This document shows positions 40,322 through 54,100 of a DNA stretch of 64,000 bases, piece after piece. A program made the position numbers and the translations under genes. Origin of the DNA: Clostridia bacterium. Its GTDB lineage: Bacteria > Bacillota > Clostridia > Christensenellales > UBA1242. The notes under the pieces were generated by a model. That model searched no databases and had not been told where the DNA came from. It saw only the letters and a program-made list of their open reading frames with translations. Within the stretch, counting starts at the first letter, position 1. Each line of letters opens with the position of its first letter. The stretch spans positions 345,563-409,562 of the forward strand of contig JAFUSR010000004.1 of the NCBI GenBank assembly GCA_017467585.1, given 5' to 3'.

Positions 40322-42124
40322 TTAAGATTTAGTAATTTTTCGTCTTGTAGCTATTAAAACAACCAACAATATAATGTTTAGAACAACTAAAACAGTGCCG
40401 ACAATTTGAAGGGTAGTAAAGCTGTTTGAACGAACATTATATGCTTTAACATAACCTTCATAGTAATATCCAAGGTCGTTGTTATAAGCAATTTTAACAA
40501 ATCCGTTAGAATCTCGTCTTCCAATAATTCTAACGTTTTTGCCACTTTCAAGTTCGCCAATTATTGTTGAATTTAAATCTGCTTCTTCATAAACTGGTGT
40601 GCCATTTGTTATTTTTGCGTTTGGCATTGTGTTAATAACACGCTGATCGTTTGAAGTGATGTGACTAACATCAATAAATCCAATGTGTCCGTTGCTTTCA
40701 ATTAAAGCATAACTTACTTGGTGAGGTTGGTCGTTGATGCCAGTTTTATATTCTCCCAAATAAGAGATAACATTGACAGTTGTTGTGGCAGACAAGGTGT
40801 GAATTATTCTGTTAGAGTGGTTGGTTTGGTCTTGGTCTGTCTCAACGCTAGGATATTCAAACACAGGGGTGTTATTTTCCACTTTCACAATTTCAAGGGT
40901 AGAAGGTGTTTCAATTTGCTTCAAAATAGAGCTGTCGTCTAAGATATAACCATAGTGGTTTTGATATTGCCAAATGTCGTGTTCATCTTGATAAAGTTCT
41001 ACAAACAAAACATATTTATATCCCACAAGCACTGTTCCATCAGATAGCGTGCTCGACGCAATTTCAACAACATAAGTGTTTGCATCAACAGCAACAGTGC
41101 TGGTTGTGCCTAGAGTTGAAATAAGGTTTGTGTTTTCTAGAACTTTATAATAGGCATATTGACTCTTGTTAGAGTGGTAAGACTGAATGCAGAGGGCATT
41201 TGTCATTTTGTCAACAAATGTCATTGTGTCGGCGTTTAAAACATAATAGCAATCACTTGAGAGCAAATAGAGCTTTTGGTCGTTAAAAGATGCGTTTTTG
41301 GCGTCAAAATTATCTTCTGTTGCATAAATATGGGAAGTTGAGTCATTAACGCTTGCAGAAATGTTAGAAGTGTTATTTTGAAGATTATAAAGTGTTGAAT
41401 AATCTTCATAAACAACAAGGAGTTTTGAGTCAAAATAATATAGGTCTAAAATGTCATCTTCTTCGTGAATATCTGTAATTGGTGTGTTGCGAGATAGATT
41501 TTGTTCGTCTCCGAGTTCATAAAAAATAATGTTGTTTGCATCAACCTTAACAAGATAGGTGTTTGAGTCGAAATATGCAAACGAAAGCTGTGAAATTTCG
41601 GCATTTGTTGTTGATGGAGTAATAACATAGTCTTTAATTTGCCAATCTGTTCCATCGAGTAGGCCACGTTTTATGGTAACATCAATGGTGCTTCCATAAA
41701 CACAGAACATAACAGAAGAATTAACCAATGCAACGTCAATGTGAACATAAGACGCATCAAGCCAATCATATTCAAGAGTGGTAACATTTGCATCAGCAGA
41801 GAGTGAGCTTGCCTCAATAATTTCAATTTTGCCAGGTTTTAACAAATAAATATTGGTTCCGTCAGTTGCCATGTCAACAATTTCACCGCAAGCATAGCTG
41901 AGAGAATTTGTGCTGACTTTATCAATTTTTTTGAGCGTTTGGTCTGAAGAGTCATAAACAAAAACACCACTATTAGTTGCGGCAATATATGTTGGTGAGA
42001 GCATAAAAATTGTTCGCTGAGTTTCTCCGGTAGCAAAGCTCTTAAAAACAGGGCTGACGTTAAGTAGTCCGAACATAATAACCAAAATTGTTAAATAGAT
42101 TATTGAATTAAAAAATTTTTTCAT
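40322..42124 (-). CDS. Secreted, C-terminally membrane-anchored protein with SH3b domain
   Basis: 600 residues from the ATG at 42124, chosen because a signal peptide follows at once (MKKFFNSIIYLTILVIMFG) and AGGAT lies just upstream; an in-frame extension to 42178 runs through a hairpin. The body (about 40-470) is rich in repeated strand-turn units such as GVFVYDSSDQTLKKI and LYLLSSDCYYVLNAD, suggesting a beta-propeller. Residues about 500-570 form an SH3b domain (TPVYEEADLNSTIIGEL, then GKNVRIIGRRDSNGFVKIAY). A final membrane helix (VGTVLVVLNIILLVVLIA) and basic tail follow. It lies 71 bases downstream of the giant gene, so probably works with it at the surface. Confidence 0.75.
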   Translation of the reverse strand: MKKFFNSIIYLTILVIMFGLLNVSPVFKSFATGETQRTIFMLSPTYIAATNSGVFVYDSSDQTLKKIDKVSTNSLSYACGEIVDMATDGTNIYLLKPGKIEIIEASSLSADANVTTLEYDWLDASYVHIDVALVNSSVMFCVYGSTIDVTIKRGLLDGTDWQIKDYVITPSTTNAEISQLSFAYFDSNTYLVKVDANNIIFYELGDEQNLSRNTPITDIHEEDDILDLYYFDSKLLVVYEDYSTLYNLQNNTSNISASVNDSTSHIYATEDNFDAKNASFNDQKLYLLSSDCYYVLNADTMTFVDKMTNALCIQSYHSNKSQYAYYKVLENTNLISTLGTTSTVAVDANTYVVEIASSTLSDGTVLVGYKYVLFVELYQDEHDIWQYQNHYGYILDDSSILKQIETPSTLEIVKVENNTPVFEYPSVETDQDQTNHSNRIIHTLSATTTVNVISYLGEYKTGINDQPHQVSYALIESNGHIGFIDVSHITSNDQRVINTMPNAKITNGTPVYEEADLNSTIIGELESGKNVRIIGRRDSNGFVKIAYNNDLGYYYEGYVKAYNVRSNSFTTLQIVGTVLVVLNIILLVVLIATRRKITKS

Positions 42125-42154
42125 ATTTATCCTGCCAAATCCATAAAGTTTTTT

Positions 42155-42179
42155 CTTGGGCGAGGGGTGCTCGCCCAAG
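42155..42179. promoter_or_regulatory. GC-rich hairpin between the giant gene and the SH3b gene
   Basis: CTTGGGCGAG-GGGTG-CTCGCCCAAG, a perfect 10-bp stem much more GC-rich than its surroundings. On the minus strand, the direction of both genes, it is followed by A-rich DNA without a T run, so it should not terminate well. It may stabilise or mark a processing point between a 22-kb message and the downstream gene. Confidence 0.6.
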
Positions 42180-42195
42180 AGCTATTTTTAGTCTT

Positions 42196-45100
42196 TTACC
42201 AACTCAAGTCGAGGTTGTCAATCCAGACAGCAATTACTGAGTTGTCTGCATTGTTGTTTCCCGTGAGAATCATGATGCCATCTAGAACTGCACTTGTTGC
42301 CATAAATGTTCCAAGTGCTGCAATTGCAATTCCTGCTACGACAGCGGTAGCACCACCAGTAAAAATAGCAAATGCTACGCCGGCAATCGCAATTGCTGTT
42401 CCGGCAACTGCAACAATAATTGTTGTGACTAGGTTAATGTGGGCAATGTCTAAGTTACATGTTTTAACGAGCTTTAACATTGCTGCTTCATCACTGTCTT
42501 CCTCAGTAATTTGTTCGTTTGCGTGAATTGTGGTGATTGCTGTATAGCGTGTGTTGTTAATGTCGGTATATTCTAGTGGGGTTCCAACGAGTCCAACGTG
42601 AGATACAATGTTATATGTTCCAGCATATTTGGCTCCACGGTTAGTAATTCCAGACCACCATCTTACAGCAGCAGGGCCAGAAACTATTGTGTTTTCCATA
42701 GAGGTTGCGCTATCTGCAGATTCTAGCATGTAGTTGTTGTTGTGGTGAATGCTGAATGATCGTCCGTTTGTGTCGCCAGCAGAGAAAGCTCCCCAGTCAG
42801 AAATTGTGTTGTTCAAGAACACATATCCACGTGCTTTTTCTTTCCAAACATTTCCAAATACATCCCATTCAACTGTGTGAGGAGCGATGTGTTCAGTAAG
42901 TTTAGTTGCAATCACAACGCCATCACCATAAGTTACACTTGTTCCAAAGAAATTGATGGCAACGTCGTTTACGAAATTTTCAAACACATTGTGACGAGTG
43001 TAGGTTAGGTCAGTAGAATGTGTGTCTAAAATTCGAGTTGACAGATCTGGATAGCCAGCTTTTTTAAGAATATATGCAAAGTCGTCTCTAGTTTTGTTAA
43101 TGTGGTCAAAGATTGAACCATGGTTGTTGAGCGCTGCTTTATATGCATCAATTCTTGCCTTTATTTGTTCGTGAACAGAGCCATCAGAAAGTTTAACGCT
43201 TTCGCCAAAGTTAGGAATTTCAAATGTTGGGCTAAAGCCTAACAATTCGCTGATATATTCAGTTGCTTCAGAAGATAGTAGTCTGCCACTCTTTGCACCA
43301 TCGGCAATAGCATTGATATACATATACATGTTTTTGATTGTATAAACGTCGTAGGCATCAACAAAGTTCTCATACATCTTAAGAATATCACTCTTATATG
43401 GGCCAGTCCAACCATAGATACTTTCTTTTTTAATGCCGTCATATCCAATTACACCATATTTTAAGTTGTCATCAAGGTCGCTTTCGCTTCCGGTTCCGCC
43501 AACGTTTTTATATAGGTCTGCAAGATATAAATCAACAGCATGTTTATAGAGTGATTTATATTGTCCAGGGTTTGTTAAAATAACTTCAGATTTTGAGCCG
43601 CCGTTTAACATAACATCTAGTTTTGCTTCTGCTTGGGTTGAAGATCTTGCAAATGCAACTTGAGTGTTAACAACAAGCGATGGATAAAGTTCTTTATTTA
43701 GAACAGGTGTTTTCAATTCTTCGTCGTATGCAATGAGGTCTGCAAACAAGATTCCGCTAAGTTCAGATTGAAGTCCACTGTTATTAATGTCTTGAACAAT
43801 TCCGTTTGTTGTTCCACTAGAGAAGATATATTGACTATAGCCCAAATTTTCTGAATTAAATTCTCGTTCAGGAAGGTCAGCAATTGTTCCAATAGCAGCA
43901 AAAGTTATAACGCTATTTAAATCGGTCTTATAAATTTGTTGACCATCATTTATTGTAACATCTGGCATTCCGGTAGGTTGGAAGTAAACTTTGAAGGAAA
44001 TAACAATCGAAACATTTTCTTTCGCAGATAGGTCAAATGTTACACTTGCTTGAACAATTCCAAGTGAGATATTTGCCATTGTGAATTTTTGATTGTTTTC
44101 ATCATCCTCAAATAGGCTGGCAGATGTCAGTTCGCCTGAATCGTGTGATTCTCCTCCAATAGTGATGGTAAATAGTCCTGGTTTTAATGCATAATTTCCA
44201 TCAACACGTGAAATATAGTCATAAATTGAAGTAATCTTTGTAGAAATGTAGTGGTCTTGCCAGTTTTGATAATCAACAATGTTCAAATCGTTTAACTCAC
44301 CAGGATATGGTCTTACTGGTGCTCCAGATAGTGGAGTGTTTCCGGTGGCTGCAAGATAGAGTATATTGTTGTCGTTTGAGTTCCAGTCAATCATATTCTT
44401 TGTTAATCTAACTGGTGTTTCAAGTTTAACTTGACTGCCAGTGTTTGCACCGTTGTCATACCAAGTATAGATATATGGGTCGTTGTCTGCAATTCCAATA
44501 TTCGCGTCAGCACTTGGGTTTTTCCAGCCAGGTGTTGCACGAACTTCGTCGCTATAAGCAATGTAATAGTTTGGAGAAGTTGAGCTTCCTGTTTCGGTTG
44601 TTCCTTTGCCAGTTTCAATTTCAGACAATGTCATGTTAATTGTATAATAAACTGGTGTGAAGTAGGCAACAATTGTGTCGTCAGTTCTAGCAGCAGCTTC
44701 GCCATCAGCACCAATTCTTTTTGGCCAATAAATTATCATTTTGCTTACACTGTTAGGGTTCTGCACAAAAGAACCATCGCTTCGTTGGGTTGAATATTTA
44801 GATACAAACAATCTGCTAGTCACAATGCTTCCTGCCGCAACATAGTTAGAGCCATCAAGTTGCTTATAGGTTTGTTGATAGAGATCAGTAACGTTGTCTA
44901 TGTTTTCTGAAATCCAGTTGCCGTCTTCGTTTAGGTTGTTGATTTCATCAAATGACAAGTCTGCATTTGTTGTGTAGATTGCACCAAGTGTATCACGCTT
45001 TTCATTAAGTTTTGGCTCTTTTGCAGAAATTCCTTTAAACTCGTTAAATCCATTTCCAGACATAATAAGTTCGATGTGGTCTGTGTTCGACGTAACAAGA

Positions 45101-48100
45101 AGAGAGTCGCCTGGTTTTGTCTTTACACTGCCTTGGTTTGTGTCTTGAGTTTTATCGGTAGGATTGATTGTTCCATCACTATTAAGATTTACGTCAACTT
45201 CGCTATAGGTCTTTTTAATGATGTTGAGAACATTAACTCTTGCTTGATAGAGTGCAACAAGTTTCATATTTGAAACATATTTATCAATTGAAATGATATG
45301 TTGATCGTTAATGCTGTCATAAGAAGATGGCACAATCTTCATTGTCCAGATAGACGATGTTGAACTTAAGTTTTGCTCATTTGTAACAATAGATAATTTG
45401 CGAGTTTCTGAAACAATAGCAAATCCAATGAAATTATAACTACCTTGGTTTTCAAGTTTAGCTATAAACTTAACTGAATCATATTTTGCAATAATATCAT
45501 CAGTTGGATTTTTAAAGTTAGAAGCAATGTTATCATATAGTCCATAGCTGAAATATTCGGTTGGATAAACTTTTGGCTCGTTTGTTTGATAGTTAATTTC
45601 GTTGTTTGCTTTGTAGTCAGTGAACAGAGCAGCTGTGATTCTTGTTTCTTCTTTATAGAGATAGTTGGATTCATCTTTCTTCAAATTGAAGTTTGCTGGC
45701 AGTTCTCCGCTTGTCCACTTAAGAAGTCCATTTACATATTCAACACCAAGTGTAACCCCTCGATAGGTATAAGATGTTTGGTTTTCATCAGATGATCGAA
45801 TATAAGTCTTAGGAATAATCTCATTGTTAATATATTTTTCAAGTGCAGTAGATTTTGCAGTAATAACTTTGTCGTTTACTATGCCAATAGCATATTGAAC
45901 AGGCTTTTGAACTATTGTAATTATTGAGTTAGATTCAGAGTAAGCAGCTTCGTTAGGGCATGTGTCGTCAGATGAAACCCTAATAAGTTGATTGTTATTT
46001 ACGTAATAGATTTTATTAGTAACATATAGATAGTTTGTTTTTTCTTCAACATTGAGGCCAACAGGCAACTCACCAGAAACGTAAACGAGATAATTTGTTT
46101 CGTCATCATTTTCAACTCTAACAACAATATCTTTTCCATTAAATGTAAGAGATGTCATGTCTAGAGAATCAGGTTTTAGATAAGTTATTGTTTCGTTGTT
46201 AACACTGGTGTTATAATCTTTAACTTTTCTAAACGAAATAGGAGTGTCTTTCGAAGCCACAACAATAACAAAGTTTTCACCATTATAGTTTTTGCCATAG
46301 CTGTCATTAGAAGATCCTGAAGCCAATTCAAACTTGGTTGCATTGTCTGTGCTAATTAGTGAGGTGATATATAACTCGCGGTCAACAAACAATCCAATGT
46401 GGTCGGCAACAATACATGTGTTTTCACTGGCAATAAACGAATATTCAGTTGCTCTAGCAGGAATGTTATAGTCTGAGTATTGACAAAGTGTTGTGTAATA
46501 TGGACTTTCAGATCTGACGCCATCTTCACTTGTGGCAATTTGCAAAACTGCATCCCAGTCAGCGAGAGTCAATTCTGTTGAATAGGTGTAGTTAACCTTA
46601 TATAGATTATAGATATCAGAAGCCATCAAAATGTTGCTGCTGTTAGAAATGGCAAAGCCGCGGAAATTATAACCATTTTCAAGAGGTGCGGCAGAATAAG
46701 CCAAGTTGCCAGGGTTTTCAACGCTGATGTTAACAATTGTTCCCTCTGCAACAAGTTCACTTACAACGGCATAGCTTGCAACGTCTGTTGTGTTTATCAT
46801 ATATGAAGTTCCACTTTGTGTTTTTGAAGAGTTTTCAACAATTGCTTTAATAGAAATTCTTGCATTTTCTTCGGTAGGAAGCGAAGCAATTGCACGGCTT
46901 ACTTCAACAAGATAAAGATTTGTTGTGTTAAGAGTAAATTCACAAGAATGTCTTATGATTTCTCCATTTGTGTTTAGAGAAAGAACATTTCTAGCTGAAC
47001 CATATTTTAGAGTTCCATAAATGTCGGCAAATCCATTGATGCAAAGATATTTGCTTTCGCCATTAGGGCTAATAACTGACGAACCGGTTGCAATAATTTT
47101 TCTAATTGCTTTTTGATTGTCTGCAAGAAGGTCTGTTCTTGCCACAAGAGAGTTGCTTGAAATAACATAAGATTGTGCTCTGAGTGTGATTGTGGCAGGG
47201 GCTGTTATGCTCTTAGAATATGCAACAACAGCACGATAATCTCTTTCGTTTTCTTCGGTTGCTTCTTCTTCAATTTGAATGTAAACATATTTATTTGAAC
47301 TAATAGAGATGCTGCCAGCTGTTGAAGAGAGTGTAAGATAGTCTTCACCACCACCAATTCTAACGCCAAACACTTCGCCGGCCATGTCATATTTAACAGA
47401 AATTTCAGCGGCCTCTTCTTTCATTTGTGCAACAATTGAAAAATCTTCAATTGTTAAAGCTGCTTTGTCTTCGGCTGATAGTTCAGCATATGTTTTAGAG
47501 TTTTTGAAGTTTTTAACGAAAACTTTAACAAAGTTGGCGTCTAACAGAACTGCTGAATAGTCAATAACATATTCATCACCATTTTCGAATTCAATGGCGT
47601 TTCCAGCATATTTAATTGTCCAGTTCAAGAATGTGTAGTAATCTTTGGTATCAATTATCGAAATATTTTTGCTGTCAGTTAAGAACAGATATATTGATGT
47701 TCCAACAATATTTGGAATTGATGATTGTTCGCCATCAACAACAAGTTTAATATTTGTAGTTGGAGTTCCAAGATAGCCATAGTCATAATCAACGCGGTCG
47801 TAGTTGAAGTTAATAGATAGGGCATGAACAAAGATTGCTTCAATAACAAGAGCATTGTTAGGATAAATTGTCTCTTCGCCAACAATTTTTAGTTGGTTGT
47901 CGACAAGCGAACCATTATCTTCGCTTGCAAGAGCAAGTTTGTTTCCGTTGTTATAATAACCTTCAAACTCATAAGCTTGGTCTTCAAGTTTTGCGGCATA
48001 AAGTGTGTTGAGTTTGTTAACCACCATATAATACTTTTTGCCACTTTGATTAGAAATGTTTCCAAGAGTGGTAAATTCATAATCAAACACATAAAGAGTG

Positions 48101-51100
48101 TGAATGAGTTGGTTTCCGTCGCCGTCTTCTTCAACAACTGTTGATGTTGCGTTGTCGGCAAGGCTATATTCCTCGGTTGTTGCATAAGTTTTAACAAATG
48201 TAACATGTGCATATTTCATTTCAAGTGAAACACTAGTCTTGATGCTGAATTCAGACTTAAGGCTTGTGATATATGTGTTAGAAATTGCGTCAACTGTTTG
48301 ATTAAAGATTGCATAAAGAGTGATTTTAATAAGTGGAGAATTAAGTGAACCATAAATTAGAGAAATTGCGTCTTGTTCTTCTTCACCAACAACAATTTTG
48401 TCTGCAACAACAAACCAACCATTTTCTTTTATGTTTTCAAACTCATCAATGTGAGCCAAAATATAAGCATATTGGTCAGAAAGGTTAGTAGTAAGAGTTT
48501 CACCAGTAAATGCTGTCAAGATTGATAAAATGTCTGTTGAAATTGCAGTTTCGTCATCTTGGAAACTAAATGCAAAGTTATCTGGTGCATAATTGTCGTT
48601 GGCAGAAACATCAACATTATAAACAGCTCTAGATGTGTCTGTGTTCTTTTGAATGTCATAGTCAACAATAACAGAACCTTGGTTAATGTCGTTATCGGTT
48701 AGGGTAAGTGCAAACACGTTTGCAAAAACAATTTCAAAGTTAAGTTCAATTTCTTTTGCAATATAATAACTTTGATTGCTTTCTTCAGGAGTAGCATACA
48801 CCTTTGTTTCACTAACCATGGTGTAAAGATAGTTTGTTGTGTTTTCAACAAACAGATCCTCAGGAAGAGTTCCTGAAACATAGACCAAACGAGCCCCATC
48901 ATCAGTATTTTTTGTGGTGACTTTAATATCGGTTACAAACAAATCTTTTGTTATTGTCAAAACTACTTGTGTTTGATTTGTGTTGTAATTTTCAATGGCT
49001 GCTTCTTTGCCAGCAAGAGACAAAGTGATAGCTTTAATAATTTCGCTGTCACAAGAAGATGTGTCAATCGAAATAGACACAACAGTTCCAAGAGGAAGGG
49101 CACTGATTGCCTTGCTGAGTTTGTCTGCAAGTTCACTGCCTTTGCCAATAATAAATGTGTTTGTTCCTGTTTCTTCGTCGATGAGTTCAGCAAATGAACC
49201 GTCTGGTTTTCTAACAAAGATGGTAACGACTGCATTTGTGTTGTCAGCCATTGGGCTGTTGATTGAAACATTAATTGAGGCAGACTTGTTGTCGTCGAAG
49301 TTATCGTCGATTTCTATGTTGTTGTTTACAAGTGTAAAGCCAGAATTAGAGTCAGATAGGCGTGATGTTCCACGTCCAAGACTTGCAGAAGCAAAGCTAG
49401 AAATTCCGCCACCAATTTTACCAGCAGCGCTCTTGTGATATGAATTAGATTGATTATTTTCGTCTGAGCAAGTAACCTCACTCGTAAGTTTTGTGACGTT
49501 CATTTCTGTTTGGCTAACTGTGTAAACATAATTGTTCTTCATGATTTGAGCTTTTTCTAGGCCGCTCAAATATTCAATTGCAACTTTTCCATTTTCAAGT
49601 TGTTCTATAGATTCTGTTGTCTCAATGCTTCTGTAATTTTGAACGTTAGAATCCATTTTATCACCATGCTCAGAGTGATAGCCGTTAATAACTTGCCAGC
49701 TGCCATATATCACTGTGTTATAGAGTGTGGTAATAACAATGTCACCAGCTTGGTTGAGTTTAGGGTAAATTCCAACAAATTTCATTATTTCATCGTCGTC
49801 AACAATATTATCATTGTTTATCGATGAAATTGTTTCTTCACTATTTATTGCATGAACACACTTATCTACATAAATTCCGTTGTAGATAATTTTTAAACTG
49901 TTAAGTTGAACTGTTCTGTCGTAAGCAACTGTTTGATTTAGTCTGAGAGTTACAATTTCAACAAATTCAGCACGAAGGTTAGGTGCGTTCTTAAGTTGAG
50001 AAGGCATTTCGCCCTCGGCATATTTAAGTCCAAGGTCGTTAGAAACATACAAATATTTTCCACTAGAACCTTTAACTTCTTGATACCAGCCAGTGAACAG
50101 ATATCTGTGAGTTTTGCCCTTATAAGTTATGTTAAAGATATAGTTATCAGAATTTTCTTCAGTTTTTATTTTAAGTGAAAAGTCGCCAGAAGAGAATGAA
50201 TTGTTTTCTGTTAATTCTTCTTTGTTTCCAAGGTCAAGAAGTCTTGCCCTTAAAAGGTTTGCAATGATATTTTCATCAGAAAGGCTTCCTGCAGATTGCT
50301 GAGGAGTGAAAATTTGTTCACCGTTAAACTCTTCACCAACAAATTTAAATGAATATTGCTGGTCGATTGTGTGTTCGGTGTCGATTGTTTTAAATTGTGC
50401 AACAATGTCTGTTTCTTGAGTTATGTTCCATGTGCAGTTTGTTGTGTAGTTAATAACAGTTGTGCTTCCTGCAATTGATTGATTTGCATACATAAACCAA
50501 CCATTATAGAGAAGTGGTGTGTCATTGTTTAAAACAGAAGGTTTAGCTGTTTTGTCACTTATGGTTTTGTCATAGATTGTCACAGAAACAGTGGTTCCAA
50601 CAGGGAAAGAGTTTCTAAACAGCAAGCTGTGGCTGTCAATGTGATAATAACTGCTTGAGCCAGCCTTGTTGTTGTCATAAACAATTGTTTCATCAATATC
50701 ATATAATTCGTTTGTTGCAGAAAGTTCAACAACAATATTGTTTAAAAGGTCATCTTCAATCAAGTTGAAGTCGTTGGTGTCGTTTATTCCAAGTCTAACA
50801 GTGAGTTCAACTGTTTCGTAATATCTAACTTCAATTGCAAGGTTGTTAAAGTCGTAATATTGTGTTGAACCAGTGGTCTTTATAGGAACAAATTCTGAAG
50901 GAATTTCAATAACATAAGACTCAAATGTTCCCTGAATATTTGTTGTTGTAATTGTGTCAATAACATTCAGCTTGATGCCGTTTACATAGATTCCTTCAAT
51001 TTCATATTTTTCATAAATCTTAGATGTTGAAGTTCCAACAGTAACTCCAAGATAATAGTTATCTTCGAGTCTAGAAAGTGAAGGGTAGAAATATGAAATA

Positions 51101-54100
51101 TTGTTGCTTTTTGCAAATGATGTTGTTGCTGTAACATCAATGCCGATGTCGGATTGACTAATTTCGTTAAACACAATTTTTGATTTGTCTTTAATGGCAG
51201 AAACTCTAACAATTGATTCAGCAAGAGGCATATCTTCTTTAGGAGAAGGGTGTTGTCCATAGATTGTTGCTTGAACAGTTGTGGTGTAGGCGGTTAGATA
51301 TCTAGCAATAGCATAATATGTGTGGCCTCTGCTAATGACATAAAGTGGAGAGCCGTTTTGACTGTCATAAACAGCACCTCTAGAGTCTGTTACAATTTCA
51401 GAGCCATTTACAATGGCAGTAAGAGTGTTGCCATAAGTGTATTTGCCATCTGAGTTAACCTCGCAATCAAGTTTGTTATCTAAAATCATAAATGATTCAA
51501 AGTCTTTATCCTCTAGGTTAGAGATGTTTGAAACATCAACAATATAGAATCCTACAAATTGATATCCAGCGTGTGTTGAAGCAATAAGAGCTAGGTTCTT
51601 TTCTGCTTGATAATATTCTGCAACACCGCTTTCTGTTGAATATGTTTGAAGGGTATAGTCAAATCTTGTTTGAGCATAACCCTCTGAGTCATATTCTTGA
51701 ATTCCGGTTAAGCGGTTTCCATAGAATGTCAATGCAAGGTCTTCTTTAACTGTGTCACTTAGATCAGCAATGTTTGTTCCGTCGAGAATGACATAAGGAA
51801 CAACAACTGTTCTTTCGTAATAGAGAACAACAACAGTCAGGTCTGTCGCAGTTGAATAGAATACTCTTTCTGTGTTAGATTGTTCACCATAAAGAATGTC
51901 AATAGTTTTATACACGCCGGTGTCGTTAGGGTCATATCCCATGCCTGCATAAACACCATTGATATAGAATCCAGCAAATGCAAATGCTGTGCCTTGGAAT
52001 GCGGTAGGAAGAACGGCACTTCTAACATTTTTGTTTTCGCCGAGAACATAATATTTGTTGTCTGCAATTGCATAAACGTTGGTGTCTCTGTTTTCAAGAT
52101 AGAACGAAACAGGAATGTTTTCTGTGCTATTTTCGTTGTTAACTTGTCTAATAACAGTAATTAATCTCTTAGCGTAGAATGTAATTACATAGTTCTTAGA
52201 TTCTGTGCTGTTTTCGTTGTTATATGCTGCGTTTTCAACAATGCTTGATTTAGCTGCCTCTTTTATTTTCCAACCATATCGGTCAGAGATAGATCTAGCA
52301 ATTTTTGCGTTTACAGAAATTTTGGTTCCAGATTTAAATTTAATTTGAGAAAGTGATTTTTCTGTTCCGAGAATAATAGTTTGAAGGTTGCCATAAATGT
52401 CAGTGTAGGTTACTTCAACATCTAGCATTGCAATAAATGCATTGTCAAACTTAGACATGTCAAGTTGATCCAACATGTTTCCGTCGTAGTAACCTTGGTC
52501 TTGTTTGTTGATTGAACTAATAATTTTTTCAACAGAAATATTATATGCTGTTTGATAAATAGCATAATAGTGATTTGTTACAGAAATTTGTTGAGTGAGT
52601 TTATATTCAACAAGCTGAGAATATGTGTTTTGGCTGCTGATTTTTTGGTCAACCAAGTTTCCATCAAGACCTTCACCAGTTGTTTTAGAATCCCAATAGA
52701 GGAATGCAAGGTTGTTTTTTGTTTCAGAAGAAAGAGTAACACTCATTCCACTTAAAACAGTTGCCTTAGAACCATTAGTAATTGTAATAGTTTCGTTAGT
52801 ATAGAAATCAACATATTCAACAGTTGTTGTTGCTCCAGAAATGCCTTTGAGTTTAATTCCTGTTGCAGAGATTTCTTCGTTTGCAGCTTCAGAGAGAACA
52901 GTCACAAAGTTTGTGAATCTTGCTTCAATTGTTGTGTCGCCATTCAATGTGTAATCTGCGAGAGTGAGTGTGGCAACGGTGCCCGTGCTATTATATGTTG
53001 CCGTAAGTTTTTCGCCGTTAATGTAGAATCCAATAATTCCAAGCAAGTCGATGTTTGAAGCAACAAGAGAAATAACTTTTCCGATTTCATAATAGAAGGC
53101 AACAAACTCCCCGTCGTCATATGTTTTTTTGTTGATGCCATTATCAACAACAGCAACGCGGTTGTTTGTGAGCTCTGAACCAACATTGTTCATGGCAATG
53201 CTGTCGTAATAAATCGAAACAACTCTAAGTTTAACACCCTTGGTTACAATGCCTCGAATTTCAAATGTTTCGTCGTCAGGAACAAGGTCTGCAGAAAGCT
53301 CATTAATAGCTTCTGTGTTGTCACTAATATTAGAGTGGGTTGATTCTACCACTTTTTCAATAGCCTTCACAAGATATCCTGTGTCAGCAATAACGTTAAC
53401 TGTAATTTTTGAGCCAATAATTGCGTAAGTGAAGTTTGTTGGAATTGCAAGAGCGTTGGCTTGATAGCTGAGTTCGCCATAACATTCAATAGCAAAGTCT
53501 CCAACAAAATAATTAGAGTTAACGTTAATTAGTCCATTAGAGTTTTTGCTGTTTTCAATTGCTTGGCCTTCAGCATTAATTGTTTCAGTATATATTTCAG
53601 AAACTTTAGCAACCTTAGCAAACACAGCAACAAAAGATCCACCATTAGAAGTGTGGGTTGATGTGTTAGAAACCATTGTCATTGAATAGGTTTCATTATT
53701 TGTGTTGCGAGTGAACCAACCAATAAACTTATAATAGTTTTCGCCATCGAAGTAGAATTCAAGTTCGTTAGAAATTGTGATGTGGGTTGTGCTAGAAAAA
53801 TCATAACGTGTTGCTATAATTTCTGAACCATCAGAAGATTCAACAAATTTAGAATAACCATTTTCGGTTGTTCCAACAATTGTTGCAAGTTCAGGGTAGG
53901 TATATAGATAATTTGTGATTCCTTCAACATATAATCCTTCAGCAATGTTTCCGCTTTCGTAAACCAAGTGGCCTTCGCTTACGTGAACGCTGATTGTTTC
54001 ACCACCAAACTCAAATTCAGTTTGAGAATCTGTTTCTGGTTCAACATATGATTTAATAATGTTGCGTTTGCCTGTCCAAGAAATAACGCCTTTGTCTTCA

